Shown here piece by piece: positions 1 to 6,087 of a DNA stretch of 6,631 nucleotides. The stretch's first letter is position 1. The number at the start of each line of letters is the position of its first letter. The DNA lies in the NCBI GenBank assembly GCA_026991065.1, contig JALXCG010000292.1, positions 1 through 6,631 of the forward strand, in the 5' to 3' direction. The translations under genes were made by a program, and so were the position numbers. The DNA is from JALXCG01 sp026991065 [NCBI: Gemmatimonadota bacterium] (GTDB taxonomy: Bacteria; GCA-2686955). The notes beneath the pieces were generated by a model. That model had not been told where the DNA came from and ran no database searches. It saw only the letters and a program-made list of their open reading frames with translations.

Positions 1-423
1 TTCGCTTGCGGAGCTGCGGATCTCATAGCCGAACTCTTTGACCATCAGGGTATATTCGCTGCCATCATACGGGCTGCGAATCTCTTTCCAATCCAAGAGA
101 TAAGGCGCCAGATCGGCGATGGGACGAGGCGTCAGCGCAGGCTCCGCAGGCTCCGCGGGAGCCTCGTCGGGCATCTCATCCTCCAGAAGATCCGCATCCG
201 ACTCCTCCGCATCCCCTTCGTCTGCGGCAAGCATCTCCGCCATGTGATCGATCTCGTACAGGATCTCCGCGTATTCAATGGCACGCAGATTCTCACGGTC
301 CTTCTCTTCCCGGAGTGGAGCCTGAACGTAATCGCTCCGTTGGAACATCAGGACCGCACCAAGAGCGATAAGCGTAAGCAGGAGCAGGATATCGATCGTG
401 CCAATGCCTTTTGTACGATTCAT
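1..423 (-). CDS. Membrane-anchored protein with prepilin-like N-terminus (partial, C-terminus off left edge)
   Basis: The reading frame starts at ATG 423-421 and stays open to base 1, giving 141 residues without a stop. GAAGG lies 5 bases before the ATG and supports this start. Residues 1-6 are a short basic leader (MNRTKG). Residues 7-27 form one hydrophobic segment (IGTIDILLLL and onward). If cleavage followed Gly6, the arrangement would match class III (prepilin) signals, with Asp at +5 where pilins normally have Glu. Residues 38-68 are charged and probably helical. Residues 69-99 are an acidic, Pro/Ala-rich linker (several EPA repeats). Residues 104-139 hold a folded-looking stretch with SPYDGSEYTL and YEIRSS, reminiscent of the end of small pilins and pseudopilins. 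The role is not known. It could be a minor pseudopilin or simply a single-pass anchored protein. That it is a real gene is likely; the pilin reading is inference. Confidence 0.72.
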   Translation of the reverse strand, partial: MNRTKGIGTIDILLLLTLIALGAVLMFQRSDYVQAPLREEKDRENLRAIEYAEILYEIDHMAEMLAADEGDAEESDADLLEDEMPDEAPAEPAEPALTPRPIADLAPYLLDWKEIRSPYDGSEYTLMVKEFGYEIRSSASE

Positions 424-443
424 GGCAGCCTTCACAGATGAAT

Positions 444-578
444 TCACGCGCCGACAAGCGAGGGGAGCGCCGGCAGTTCGAGCTTTGCATCATAGCCGAA
501 TGGCCCGGCAATGGCCAACAGGATTGGCGCTCCAGTGCCCGTGAACACCTCAATCCCGCAATCCTCTATGGCTTTCAT
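444..578 (-). CDS. Possible small protein of 44 residues, uncertain
   Basis: A minus-strand frame starts at ATG 578-576, directly after an in-frame TGA, and ends at TGA 446-444, 20 bases before the start of the prepilin-like gene on the same strand. The product begins MKAIEDCGIEVF and contains a Gly/Pro-rich hydrophobic middle (TGTGAPILLAIAGPFGY). Its composition looks more protein-like than the competing plus-strand frame through the same bases. Against it, there is no well-placed ribosome binding site: GAGG is only one base from the ATG. No family is recognised. It may be a short gene, the 3' remnant of a decayed gene, or chance open sequence. Confidence 0.3.
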   Translation of the reverse strand: MKAIEDCGIEVFTGTGAPILLAIAGPFGYDAKLELPALPSLVGA

Positions 579-602
579 GCCTCATTCGGCTAAGATCAAT
601 CT

Positions 603-1202
603 ATGGATCCCATTGATTTCGAACCGATTTCCGCCTCTTTGCAGGCCGAACTCCACGCCGAGTGCCTGCGCAGCCTGCGCTCATCCGACCCCCAGCGCAT
701 CTTCAACGCTGTGCAGGCCCTGCGCTGGTTTCCCGGTGACGATCTCCTTCTCGAAGCACTCAGCAATCTGCTCCAGGCATCAACGCCGGTGCTTCGCGGT
801 CTTGGGTTGGAAGGCCTGGGGGCACTCGAACACACCGAAAGCACCGGTGCGATCATCGAGCACATTGAGCGGCATCGTCATGACACGGTCGAGGCTGCCC
901 GCGCAATTTCGGTGCTCGGCGCCACTGGAAGTGAGACGAGCATTCCCTTTCTTGAGCGGGTCATCTGGGACGACTCCTCATTCGCCACCGAGGCCAAAGA
1001 GCACGCAATCGAAGCGCTCCTCGCACTCGCCGCCGCCGGCCTGGAGGGGGCCCGGCATCTGCTGGAGACTGCGCACGTCTCAACCGACCTGGACGAAGCG
1101 CTGGTCGTCGCCGCTCGGGCCGCGCTGCGGGAACTCGGCCAGCGCGACTGGGATGACAAGGGCTTCGCCACCATCGATGCGACCATGGAACCGAGCGATT
1201 GA
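603..1202 (+). CDS. HEAT-repeat protein
   Basis: The predicted protein has 199 residues and starts at ATG 603, the first start after an in-frame TAA at 591-593. The Shine-Dalgarno match is weak. From about residue 25 to 190 it consists of paired amphipathic helices of HEAT/PBS-lyase type. Recognisable units include one beginning at the DPQRIFNAVQALRWF segment, a second around VLRGLGLEGLGALEH, a third around VEAARAISVLGATG, a fourth around AKEHAIEALLALAAAG and a last at ALVVAARAALRELG. There is no signal peptide or membrane segment, so a cytoplasmic scaffold or adaptor role is likely. The stop overlaps the start of the SprT-like gene by 4 bases, which points to translational coupling. The partner or substrate cannot be read from the sequence. 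Confidence 0.85.
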   Translation: MDPIDFEPISASLQAELHAECLRSLRSSDPQRIFNAVQALRWFPGDDLLLEALSNLLQASTPVLRGLGLEGLGALEHTESTGAIIEHIERHRHDTVEAARAISVLGATGSETSIPFLERVIWDDSSFATEAKEHAIEALLALAAAGLEGARHLLETAHVSTDLDEALVVAARAALRELGQRDWDDKGFATIDATMEPSD

Positions 1203-1915
1203 AGCTGCCGACAGAGGTCGAACTGCGGGCACTCTACACGCGGCTCAATGTCGAGCACTTCGCCTCGAGGCTGCCGGAGGCCGTCATCACATGGTCCACG
1301 CGGATGAGAAGCTCCGCGGGAATCTGCTATCCCACTCGCCGACTGATTCGCCTTTCGGTGCGCTACTGCGAAACCTACCCACAGGATCTTGTCCCGGTCC
1401 TGCTGCACGAGATGATTCACTTGCTGCATCCCGACCATGGCCGGGCGTTCAAGGCCGAAGCCGCGCGGGTTGGAGCGTTGCTTCACGCTCGCCCCACCTC
1501 AGCGGCGGAGCAGCGTCCATGGAGGTGGTTCGCGCAGTGCCCACATTGCAGCCGGCACTGGCTTTATAGAAACCGACGCAAGCTTTTCTGTCGCCATTGT
1601 CGGGACTGGCGCGGGCGACACCCGGCACTGGAGTTTCGGCGTCTGCCCGGGAGTCCCCGCTCAGCGGCTGAAGCGACGCGGCTGGTGGCGAGAGTCATGG
1701 GTGAAAAACACGCAGTTCCCGAGCGGATGCGACAAAGTGGCGGTTCAGCCCACAAACTGCAGGTGAGTTACAACGTAGAGCGCCATCGCCACGGCAATCG
1801 CCAGAGCAGGCGTGGCGAGCCAACCGGAAAAGATGCCGAGAACCGCCCGAAAACGTACCGTTTCGATGCTCTTCAGCACCCCGACACCAAGAACCGCCCC
1901 GACAACCGCCTGTGA
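1199..1915 (+). CDS. SprT-like zinc metalloprotease with C-terminal zinc ribbon
   Basis: The predicted protein has 238 residues. The start is TTG 1199, overlapping the HEAT gene stop as TTGA. No ATG or GTG lies in frame between the preceding stop (near 1153) and the conserved domain. Residues 6-95 match a SprT/SprT-like domain: an LYTRLNVEHF segment, the WSTRMRSSAG strand region, then HEMIH at 70-74 (HExxH, catalytic Glu71). His80 in HGRAF is the likely third zinc ligand. Residues 114-134 form a zinc ribbon with CPHC and CRHC pairs. The family includes eukaryotic Spartan, a DNA-protein crosslink protease; the bacterial substrates are poorly defined. Residues 183-238 are read antisense to the 3' end of the pit gene and are basic and low in hydrophobic residues. 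The ancestral protein probably ended near residue 150-180, so this tail may be read-through after loss of the original stop. Confidence 0.88.
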   Translation: MKLPTEVELRALYTRLNVEHFASRLPEAVITWSTRMRSSAGICYPTRRLIRLSVRYCETYPQDLVPVLLHEMIHLLHPDHGRAFKAEAARVGALLHARPTSAAEQRPWRWFAQCPHCSRHWLYRNRRKLFCRHCRDWRGRHPALEFRRLPGSPRSAAEATRLVARVMGEKHAVPERMRQSGGSAHKLQVSYNVERHRHGNRQSRRGEPTGKDAENRPKTYRFDALQHPDTKNRPDNRL

Positions 1916-2689
1916 AGAGGAGACCGGAACGCCGAGCATCGCATAGGCGTGGACCGTCAACGCCTGCGCGAGAACCACAATGAACGCGCCGTAGGCATTG
2001 AGCCGGACGATCCCTTTCCCAACAGTCATCATGACACGGCGACTGTAGGTAACAATCCCCAGCGCAATCGCGGCCCCGCCCACGAGGGCGGCGGAGAGAG
2101 GCGTGAGTAAACCGGCGCCGACAAAAACGCCGGTAACATTTGCGACATTGTTGGCGCCAAGCGCATACGCACCGTAGGAACCTACCACCAGCAAGGCCAG
2201 ACGCAGGACTCCATCGTAGATGGTAATGTGGTTGCCGAGACGATTGGCCAGCGGCGTCAAAACCCGATAAAGCAGCAGCGCGACCAGGAATGCGCCGATT
2301 GGTGTGCCAATCCAGCAACCGACAATTTTCGGTAGACCGGATGTATCCACGCCTCCCTTGAAGACCCCCACGCCGATCACCGCCCCAACGACAGCTTGTG
2401 AAGTGGAAACCGGCAGGCGCAGGAAGGTGAGGAGGGTGACTGCGATCGCCGCGGCCAGAGAAGAAAGAGTCGCCGATTCGGCATCGAAGCTCGAGAGCGC
2501 GCCGACCGTGTGCATTCCCGCCTCGCCCTCCAGAACTGCCCCGAGGATCACGAATGCAGATGCAAGAAGTGCCGCCGTCCAGAAGCGCACCATGCGTGAT
2601 GCAACTGCGGTGCCGAACACGTTGGACGCGTCGTTCGCCCCCAGTGACCATCCCAAATAGACCGGAGCCAGAAAATTCAACCAACTCAT
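1745..2689 (-). CDS. pit: PiT-family inorganic phosphate transporter
   Basis: The predicted protein has 314 residues and starts at ATG 2689, 15 bases after the stop of the DUF47 gene, with a G-rich GATGGGG just upstream. It is a polytopic inner-membrane protein of the PiT family, which imports phosphate (often as a metal-phosphate complex) driven by H+ or Na+. The internal duplication typical of the family is plain. GANDASNVFG at 18-27 is echoed by GANNVANVTG at 178-187. VSTSQAVVGAVIGVG at 94-108 is echoed by VSSSQAVVGAVLGVG at 256-270. The Asp and Asn residues in the GAND/GANN motifs are the expected substrate and ion ligands. Its length fits the shorter bacterial and archaeal PiT members, lacking the long central loop of E. 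coli PitA. The last 171 bases are overlapped by the SprT frame on the opposite strand. Confidence 0.95.
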   Translation of the reverse strand: MSWLNFLAPVYLGWSLGANDASNVFGTAVASRMVRFWTAALLASAFVILGAVLEGEAGMHTVGALSSFDAESATLSSLAAAIAVTLLTFLRLPVSTSQAVVGAVIGVGVFKGGVDTSGLPKIVGCWIGTPIGAFLVALLLYRVLTPLANRLGNHITIYDGVLRLALLVVGSYGAYALGANNVANVTGVFVGAGLLTPLSAALVGGAAIALGIVTYSRRVMMTVGKGIVRLNAYGAFIVVLAQALTVHAYAMLGVPVSSSQAVVGAVLGVGVLKSIETVRFRAVLGIFSGWLATPALAIAVAMALYVVTHLQFVG

Positions 2690-2704
2690 AAAGGCCCCAT
2701 CGGA

Positions 2705-3361
2705 TCAGGCACGCCGCTTGGCGCCCACCATCAGAAGACGATCCGCTGTGTTCTCGGCCAAGTCGGTCAACCCCGCACAGAGCATGATCACTTCGCGCAG
2801 GGATAGCTTCTGGATCGTCGGCAGATCGGATGAGAAAAGGCGGGTAAGCATTCCGCGCTCAAAAAAATCGCAGCGACTTTCCGCCTGGTCGATCGAAACC
2901 ACCAAAGGATGCACATCCTCTTCAAGGTGAAAAACCATCCCGGCTATCGCGTGCAGGGTCTTCAACGCGGCTATCGTTTCGCGCAACATCGACTCTGCCT
3001 CGGGCACCAGTGCCGACGGGAAACCCACTCGGAGCAGCGATATTGTTACCAATATGGATTCAGTCCGATTGGGAATGCGATCCAATTGCTCCAGCAGCCC
3101 TACAATGTCCCCTCTCGATTCCGGCAGGAGACTCTTCTGGTACATGCGATACTCGATCGTTCGTCGCAGTTCGTCCGCCTGCGATTCCGCCTTTCGGATC
3201 TCCTCGACTTTGCAGGAAAAATCGTCGGTCATCCCATTCTGTAGGTAGATTGGCATGGCGACATCGAAGATATCGATGCACGAGTTCCATGCACCGAGAT
3301 AGGCCCCGTAGAGCTTCTCAATCTCCCGCTGGTGGCGAAATAGATAGTCAAGAAACTTCAT
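2705..3361 (-). CDS. DUF47 / PhoU-like accessory protein of Pit
   Basis: The predicted protein has 218 residues and starts at ATG 3361 with the family-typical opening MKFLDYLFRHQ. Only a weak GAG-containing ribosome site is seen. The product is all helical with no membrane segment. It carries the features of DUF47 (TIGR00153 type) PhoU-like proteins: a conserved E-A-D-R helix in the first third (residues about 48-67), the DRIPNRTESI region near 93-102, and a C-terminal LTDLAENTADRLL segment. Such genes are repeatedly found directly upstream of pit, as here with a 15-base gap, and are thought to modulate the transporter. The exact mechanism is not established. Relation to true PhoU of the Pst system is structural; no pst genes are visible. 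It lies 51 bases downstream of the selenoprotein gene on the same strand. Confidence 0.9.
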   Translation of the reverse strand: MKFLDYLFRHQREIEKLYGAYLGAWNSCIDIFDVAMPIYLQNGMTDDFSCKVEEIRKAESQADELRRTIEYRMYQKSLLPESRGDIVGLLEQLDRIPNRTESILVTISLLRVGFPSALVPEAESMLRETIAALKTLHAIAGMVFHLEEDVHPLVVSIDQAESRCDFFERGMLTRLFSSDLPTIQKLSLREVIMLCAGLTDLAENTADRLLMVGAKRRA

Positions 3362-3412
3362 GGATCACAAACTCGCGGGCCACGCCCCGGCCACACGTGC
3401 AGGAGGAGCGGC

Positions 3413-3640
3413 TTATTGGCTTTTGGCACGCAAGAGGTCGAGGATCTCTTGCTCGGTAGGGAAGACCCCTGTTTGGTATTTCGAGTAGATCACTTGATCA
3501 TCAACGGCAACATCGAATATCCCGCGGCTACCGCGAATCAACTCAACCGTTGTCCCAAGGTCACGACGAATGGCGGCTTCCAACCTGGAAGCTTCCGGCA
3601 GGTAGTTTCACTGCACGCAATAGGTAATGGTCACTTTCAT
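3413..3640 (-). CDS. Rdx/SelW-like selenoprotein with in-frame UGA (Sec11)
   Basis: From ATG 3640 the frame reads MKVTITYCVQ, meets TGA at 3610-3608, then continues without interruption to TAA 3415-3413, for 75 residues in all. After the TGA come NYLPEASRLE, then VELIRGSRGIFDVAVDD and the YSKYQTGVFPTEQEI segment. These are the hallmark blocks of the Rdx (SelW/SelT/SelH) thioredoxin-like family, and the UGA falls exactly where that family has Sec or Cys in its CxxU/CxxC redox motif (Cys8, Sec11). GGAGAGG sits 6 bases before the ATG and decides this start, although the frame is open further upstream to 3793. A hairpin at 3576-3592 fits a bacterial SECIS element. The likely role is a small cytosolic thiol/selenol redox protein; its substrate is unknown. 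The alternative is a recent nonsense mutation in a Cys homologue, less likely given the hairpin and intact downstream frame. A standard gene call would miss or truncate it. Confidence 0.87.
3576..3592 (-). promoter_or_regulatory. Putative bacterial SECIS hairpin
   Basis: On the coding (minus) strand a perfect 6-bp stem GCTTCC/GGAAGC encloses the loop AGGTT. The loop begins 22 bases after the UGA. Known bacterial SECIS elements lie immediately downstream of the UGA inside the coding region. They have a short apical stem and carry a G within the first two loop positions; E. coli fdhF uses an AGGUCU loop. Position, loop sequence and stem all fit. An alternative fold pairing GGAA with TTCC (3587-3596) could compete. 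Not tested by folding. Confidence 0.75.
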
Positions 3641-3860
3641 TGAGAGCCTCTCCAGGCAAAGGTAGAATTGAAACACCCTGACGAAGACCGGTCGCGCGCC
3701 CCCCGGCTGGGCTACTGATCTCCATTCAGGATCTCTGGCAAGAAAATGATAGTAGCGTTCCGGCTTCCGGTTTGGCACGGAGAAACTGGTCACTTCCGGA
3801 GAAACCCACGCTCGGTTCCTGGTGGCGGGAACGAGTGAAAGATCGATCGAAGGGAGAGCG
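3641..3860. other. Divergent intergenic region between selenoprotein and phosphoesterase genes
   Basis: These 220 bases must hold the promoters for both the minus-strand selenoprotein-phoU-pit unit and the plus-strand phosphoesterase. No convincing -35/-10 pair, sigma-54 site or operator was found by eye. The minus-strand frame is open through part of it (to 3793), but the encoded residues look random, so it is treated as non-coding. Confidence 0.5.
3647..3653 (-). promoter_or_regulatory. Ribosome binding site of the selenoprotein gene
   Basis: GGAGAGG ends 6 bases before ATG 3640. It is the reason for choosing this start rather than one of the upstream in-frame ATGs (up to 3793). The bases GAGA-GGC-TCTC over the site could form a very small hairpin, a minor point. 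Confidence 0.7.
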
Positions 3861-4574
3861 ATGGCAAAGGAGACATTGGTGATCGGGGATGTTCACGGTT
3901 GCGCTGGAGAGTTGCGGCGCCTCCTCGAATACAGCGCCTTCGATCCCGCGCGCCATCGGGGCATCTGCACCGGCGATCTCTATACGCGTGGTCCCGACCC
4001 CCGGGGAGTGTGGCATCTGCTGCGCCGGTTCCGACTCGAAGCGGTTCGCGGCAATCACGAGGACTACCTGCTCGACGCTCTTCCGCAGCTCCCTGCCGAC
4101 GATCCAACGCTCAGCGCGATCTCCCCGGATGCGCGCGCCACGGCCCGTGCCTTCGACGGACGGCAACGGTCGGCCCTCTTGCGGGCGCTGCGCGACTTGC
4201 CCAGTGCCCTCCACGGGCCCCGCCGCGCAGGTAGCCACGAGCCCGCCTGGATCGTCGTGCACGCTGGAATAGATCCGCGCCGAGGCATTGAGTCTTCCGC
4301 TGATCCAAGAACCTGCACACGCATCCGTTACTGGCCACCGGGGGCCCCGAAATCCCACCACTGGCACGAATTCTACCAGGGAGAGACGCTTCTGGTGTTT
4401 GGGCATGACGCCGTCGGCGGCCTGGTGGAGCACCGCACTGCCGACGGCCGGCCGCGCGCAATCGGAATCGACACCGGCTGTGTCTACGGAGGCCGGCTGA
4501 CCGGCTACTGGATTGAGCGCGACAGCCTGGTATCGGTGCCCGCGGAGCGTGCGTGGTGGCCGATCAGATCGTAG
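3861..4574 (+). CDS. ApaH/PPP-like metallophosphoesterase
   Basis: The predicted protein has 237 residues. ATG 3861 is preceded by AGGGAG four bases away. A 39-base in-frame extension from ATG 3822 lacks such a site and precedes the first conserved strand, so it was not used. The metal-binding motifs of calcineurin-like phosphoesterases occur in order: GDVHG (9-13), GDLYTRGP (38-45), RGNHED (63-68), VHAGI (133-137) and FGHD (180-183), followed by IGIDTGCVYGG (201-211). HAG rather than HGG and the IDTGCVYGG end resemble symmetrical Ap4A hydrolase (ApaH) and PrpE-type enzymes. The second motif has Thr where protein phosphatases have Asp (GDxVDRG). Substrate is therefore open between dinucleoside polyphosphates and phosphoproteins. 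It is soluble and cytoplasmic, and shorter than E. coli ApaH. Its 3' end overlaps the convergent glgC by 11 bases. Confidence 0.9.
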   Translation: MAKETLVIGDVHGCAGELRRLLEYSAFDPARHRGICTGDLYTRGPDPRGVWHLLRRFRLEAVRGNHEDYLLDALPQLPADDPTLSAISPDARATARAFDGRQRSALLRALRDLPSALHGPRRAGSHEPAWIVVHAGIDPRRGIESSADPRTCTRIRYWPPGAPKSHHWHEFYQGETLLVFGHDAVGGLVEHRTADGRPRAIGIDTGCVYGGRLTGYWIERDSLVSVPAERAWWPIRS

Positions 4575-5829
4575 TTCCCGGCGGGACAACGGTGTTCTTG
4601 GGAATCACCACAACGCCATCGCGGACGGCATAGAGTGGATGATCTTCGTCCGGCCGATCCACACCTCCACGGATCACGCAATCATCGCCGATACAGACGT
4701 TCTTATCGATGATTGCCCGATAGATTTCGCAACCTCGGCCGATGCCCCAGGGGACATCGCTCGGCCGGGCGTGGCTGGGGAAAAAGTCCATCCCGAGAAG
4801 AACGGTTTCCCGAATCTTGGTTTGGCTGCGAATAATCGACCGAATCCCGACAACCGATTCACGAATCTCGGCGCTTTTGATGCGGCAGCCCTCCGATATC
4901 AGTGCATTGTCGAGGCGGGAATCCAGCACTTTGGATGCCGGCAGGTAGCGCCGGCGGGTGTAGACCGGCCGCCGAAACTCGTAGAAATTGAACGGTGCGT
5001 CCATACAGGCCAGGGAGACGTTGGTGCGGTGAAATGCGCCGATCGTTCCAATGTCCTCCCAGTAGCCATCGAATGGATAGGCTGCGATCTGCATGTCGCC
5101 AAGCACGTTCTCAAAGATGTCTTTGCCGAAGTCTATCTTGGAGCGATCCTCCAAGATGGTGACCAAGGCTGTGCGGTCGAAAACATAGATCCCCATGGAG
5201 GCGAGATAGAGATCCTCGCCGGGATCGGAGATTCCGAGGATGCGGCGGGTCTCGGCGGGCACACGAAAGCGGTCGAGAACCTCGGGATCGGTGGGCTTTT
5301 CGACAAACTCCCGAACCATTCCACCGGGACCTACGCGCACCAGGCCAAAACGCGAAGCTTCGGCGCGGGTTACCGGGATCACCGCCAAAGTAATGTCGGC
5401 CTTGCTCTCGCGATGATGCGCGAGCAACAGATTGGCGCGCATTCGGTAGAGTTGATCCCCCGAAAGAATGAGCACTTCCTTATATTGAGGGCGATCGATC
5501 CGACGTATGTTCTGCCGCACGGCATCCGCGGTTCCCTGATACCAGGCGTCCGACTCGGGGGTCTGCTCAGCCGCGAGCACCTGAACGAACCCCGGGGAAA
5601 ACCCATCGAAGCGGAACGCCCGATGGATGTGGTTCATCAGCGAAGATGAATTGAATTGCGTCAGAACAAAAATCTGGCGCAGACCGGAATTGATGCAGTT
5701 CGAAATGGGAATGTCTATCAGGCGGTATTTCCCGCCCAAAGGCACCGCTGGCTTGCACCGATCCCGTGTGAGTGGATGGAGGCGCGTCCCCCGACCGCCA
5801 CCGAGAATCACCGCGAGCACATCCTCCAT
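4564..5829 (-). CDS. glgC: Glucose-1-phosphate adenylyltransferase (ADP-glucose pyrophosphorylase)
   Basis: The predicted protein has 421 residues. It makes ADP-glucose from glucose-1-phosphate and ATP, the committed step of bacterial glycogen synthesis. The nucleotidyltransferase domain opens with VLAVILGGGRGTRL (4-17), then KPAVPLGGKYRLIDIPISNC (26-45), a YQGTADAVRQN block (97-107), SGDQLYRM (123-130, Asp125 metal/catalytic), FVEKP (175-179, Lys178 for glucose-1-phosphate), SMGIYVF (211-217), DFGKDIF (233-239) and YWEDIGTI (256-263). Residues about 300-421 are a left-handed beta-helix-like C-terminus ending VVVIPKNTVVPPGTTI. The block wording (QFNSSSL, VLAAEQTPE) resembles cyanobacterial/plant enzymes more than E. 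coli GlgC. ATG 5829 follows GGAGG by 4 bases. The frame is open upstream, but the extra sequence is antisense to the MCE gene or intergenic. Confidence 0.96.
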   Translation of the reverse strand: MEDVLAVILGGGRGTRLHPLTRDRCKPAVPLGGKYRLIDIPISNCINSGLRQIFVLTQFNSSSLMNHIHRAFRFDGFSPGFVQVLAAEQTPESDAWYQGTADAVRQNIRRIDRPQYKEVLILSGDQLYRMRANLLLAHHRESKADITLAVIPVTRAEASRFGLVRVGPGGMVREFVEKPTDPEVLDRFRVPAETRRILGISDPGEDLYLASMGIYVFDRTALVTILEDRSKIDFGKDIFENVLGDMQIAAYPFDGYWEDIGTIGAFHRTNVSLACMDAPFNFYEFRRPVYTRRRYLPASKVLDSRLDNALISEGCRIKSAEIRESVVGIRSIIRSQTKIRETVLLGMDFFPSHARPSDVPWGIGRGCEIYRAIIDKNVCIGDDCVIRGGVDRPDEDHPLYAVRDGVVVIPKNTVVPPGTTI

Positions 5830-5833
5830 TTTG

Positions 5834-5838
5834 CCTCC
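5834..5838 (-). promoter_or_regulatory. Ribosome binding site of glgC
   Basis: A consensus GGAGG lies 4 bases (CAAA) before ATG 5829. It fixes the GlgC start where the family's conserved N-terminus begins and argues against longer in-frame versions, such as one from ATG 6027 preceded by AAGGA. Confidence 0.8.
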
Positions 5839-6080
5839 GCTGGGGTTCTGTGTTGAAGCTGGCGCCGGCCCCGTTGGAACGGTCGCCGCGAGGTCGCCGA
5901 TCGCGACTTCGTTGCGCGGATCGGAATCGTGTCGATGATAGAGTATCCACCGGTCATTTCCGATGGGCTTTTCGCGGGTCCGCGGAGGATCTACCCTGAG
6001 AAAGTCGCCGGCACAGACAAGAATCATCCGTTCCTTGCGCTGGAGCGGCGCCATGAACCATTGGAGAAGCGCGATCCACA

Positions 6081-6087
6081 AGAGAGG
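6081..6087 (+). promoter_or_regulatory. Ribosome binding site of the MCE gene
   Basis: AGAGAGG ends 6 bases before GTG 6094 and favours that start over the in-frame ATG at 5935, which has no comparable site. Confidence 0.55.

Noticed and set aside
411-593. 60-codon plus-strand frame before the HEAT gene.
   Set aside because: It starts inside the opposite-strand prepilin-like gene, has no ribosome site, and its product is rich in Trp, Arg, His and Gln with no recognisable pattern.
511-1569. 352-codon plus-strand frame rich in Ser, Pro and Arg.
   Set aside because: It is an alternate frame across the HEAT and SprT genes, which have clear domains; its composition is typical of shadow frames in GC-rich DNA.
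1695-2684. 329-codon minus-strand frame over the phosphate transporter.
   Set aside because: Alternate frame of pit; Arg/Gly/Cys-rich and without membrane segments, whereas the pit frame carries both PiT signature repeats.
3362-3412. GGCC/GGCC palindrome in the gap between the selenoprotein and DUF47 genes as a terminator.
   Set aside because: Short stem with no following T-run; more likely incidental in GC-rich sequence.
3608-3793. Reading the selenoprotein locus as a 61-residue protein ending at the UGA.
   Set aside because: The upstream 51 residues look random, the ribosome site is at 3647-3653, and the conserved protein continues past the UGA.
3726-4589. 287-codon minus-strand frame opposite the phosphoesterase.
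   Set aside because: Antisense to a gene with all calcineurin-like metal motifs; no domain recognised in the antisense product.
4513-5649. 378-codon plus-strand frame opposite glgC.
   Set aside because: Antisense shadow of glgC; the glgC frame contains all expected motifs.
5912-5940. Possible promoter TTGCGC with an 18-base spacer and TGATAG toward the MCE gene.
   Set aside because: Weak match at both boxes; expected by chance in a region of this size.
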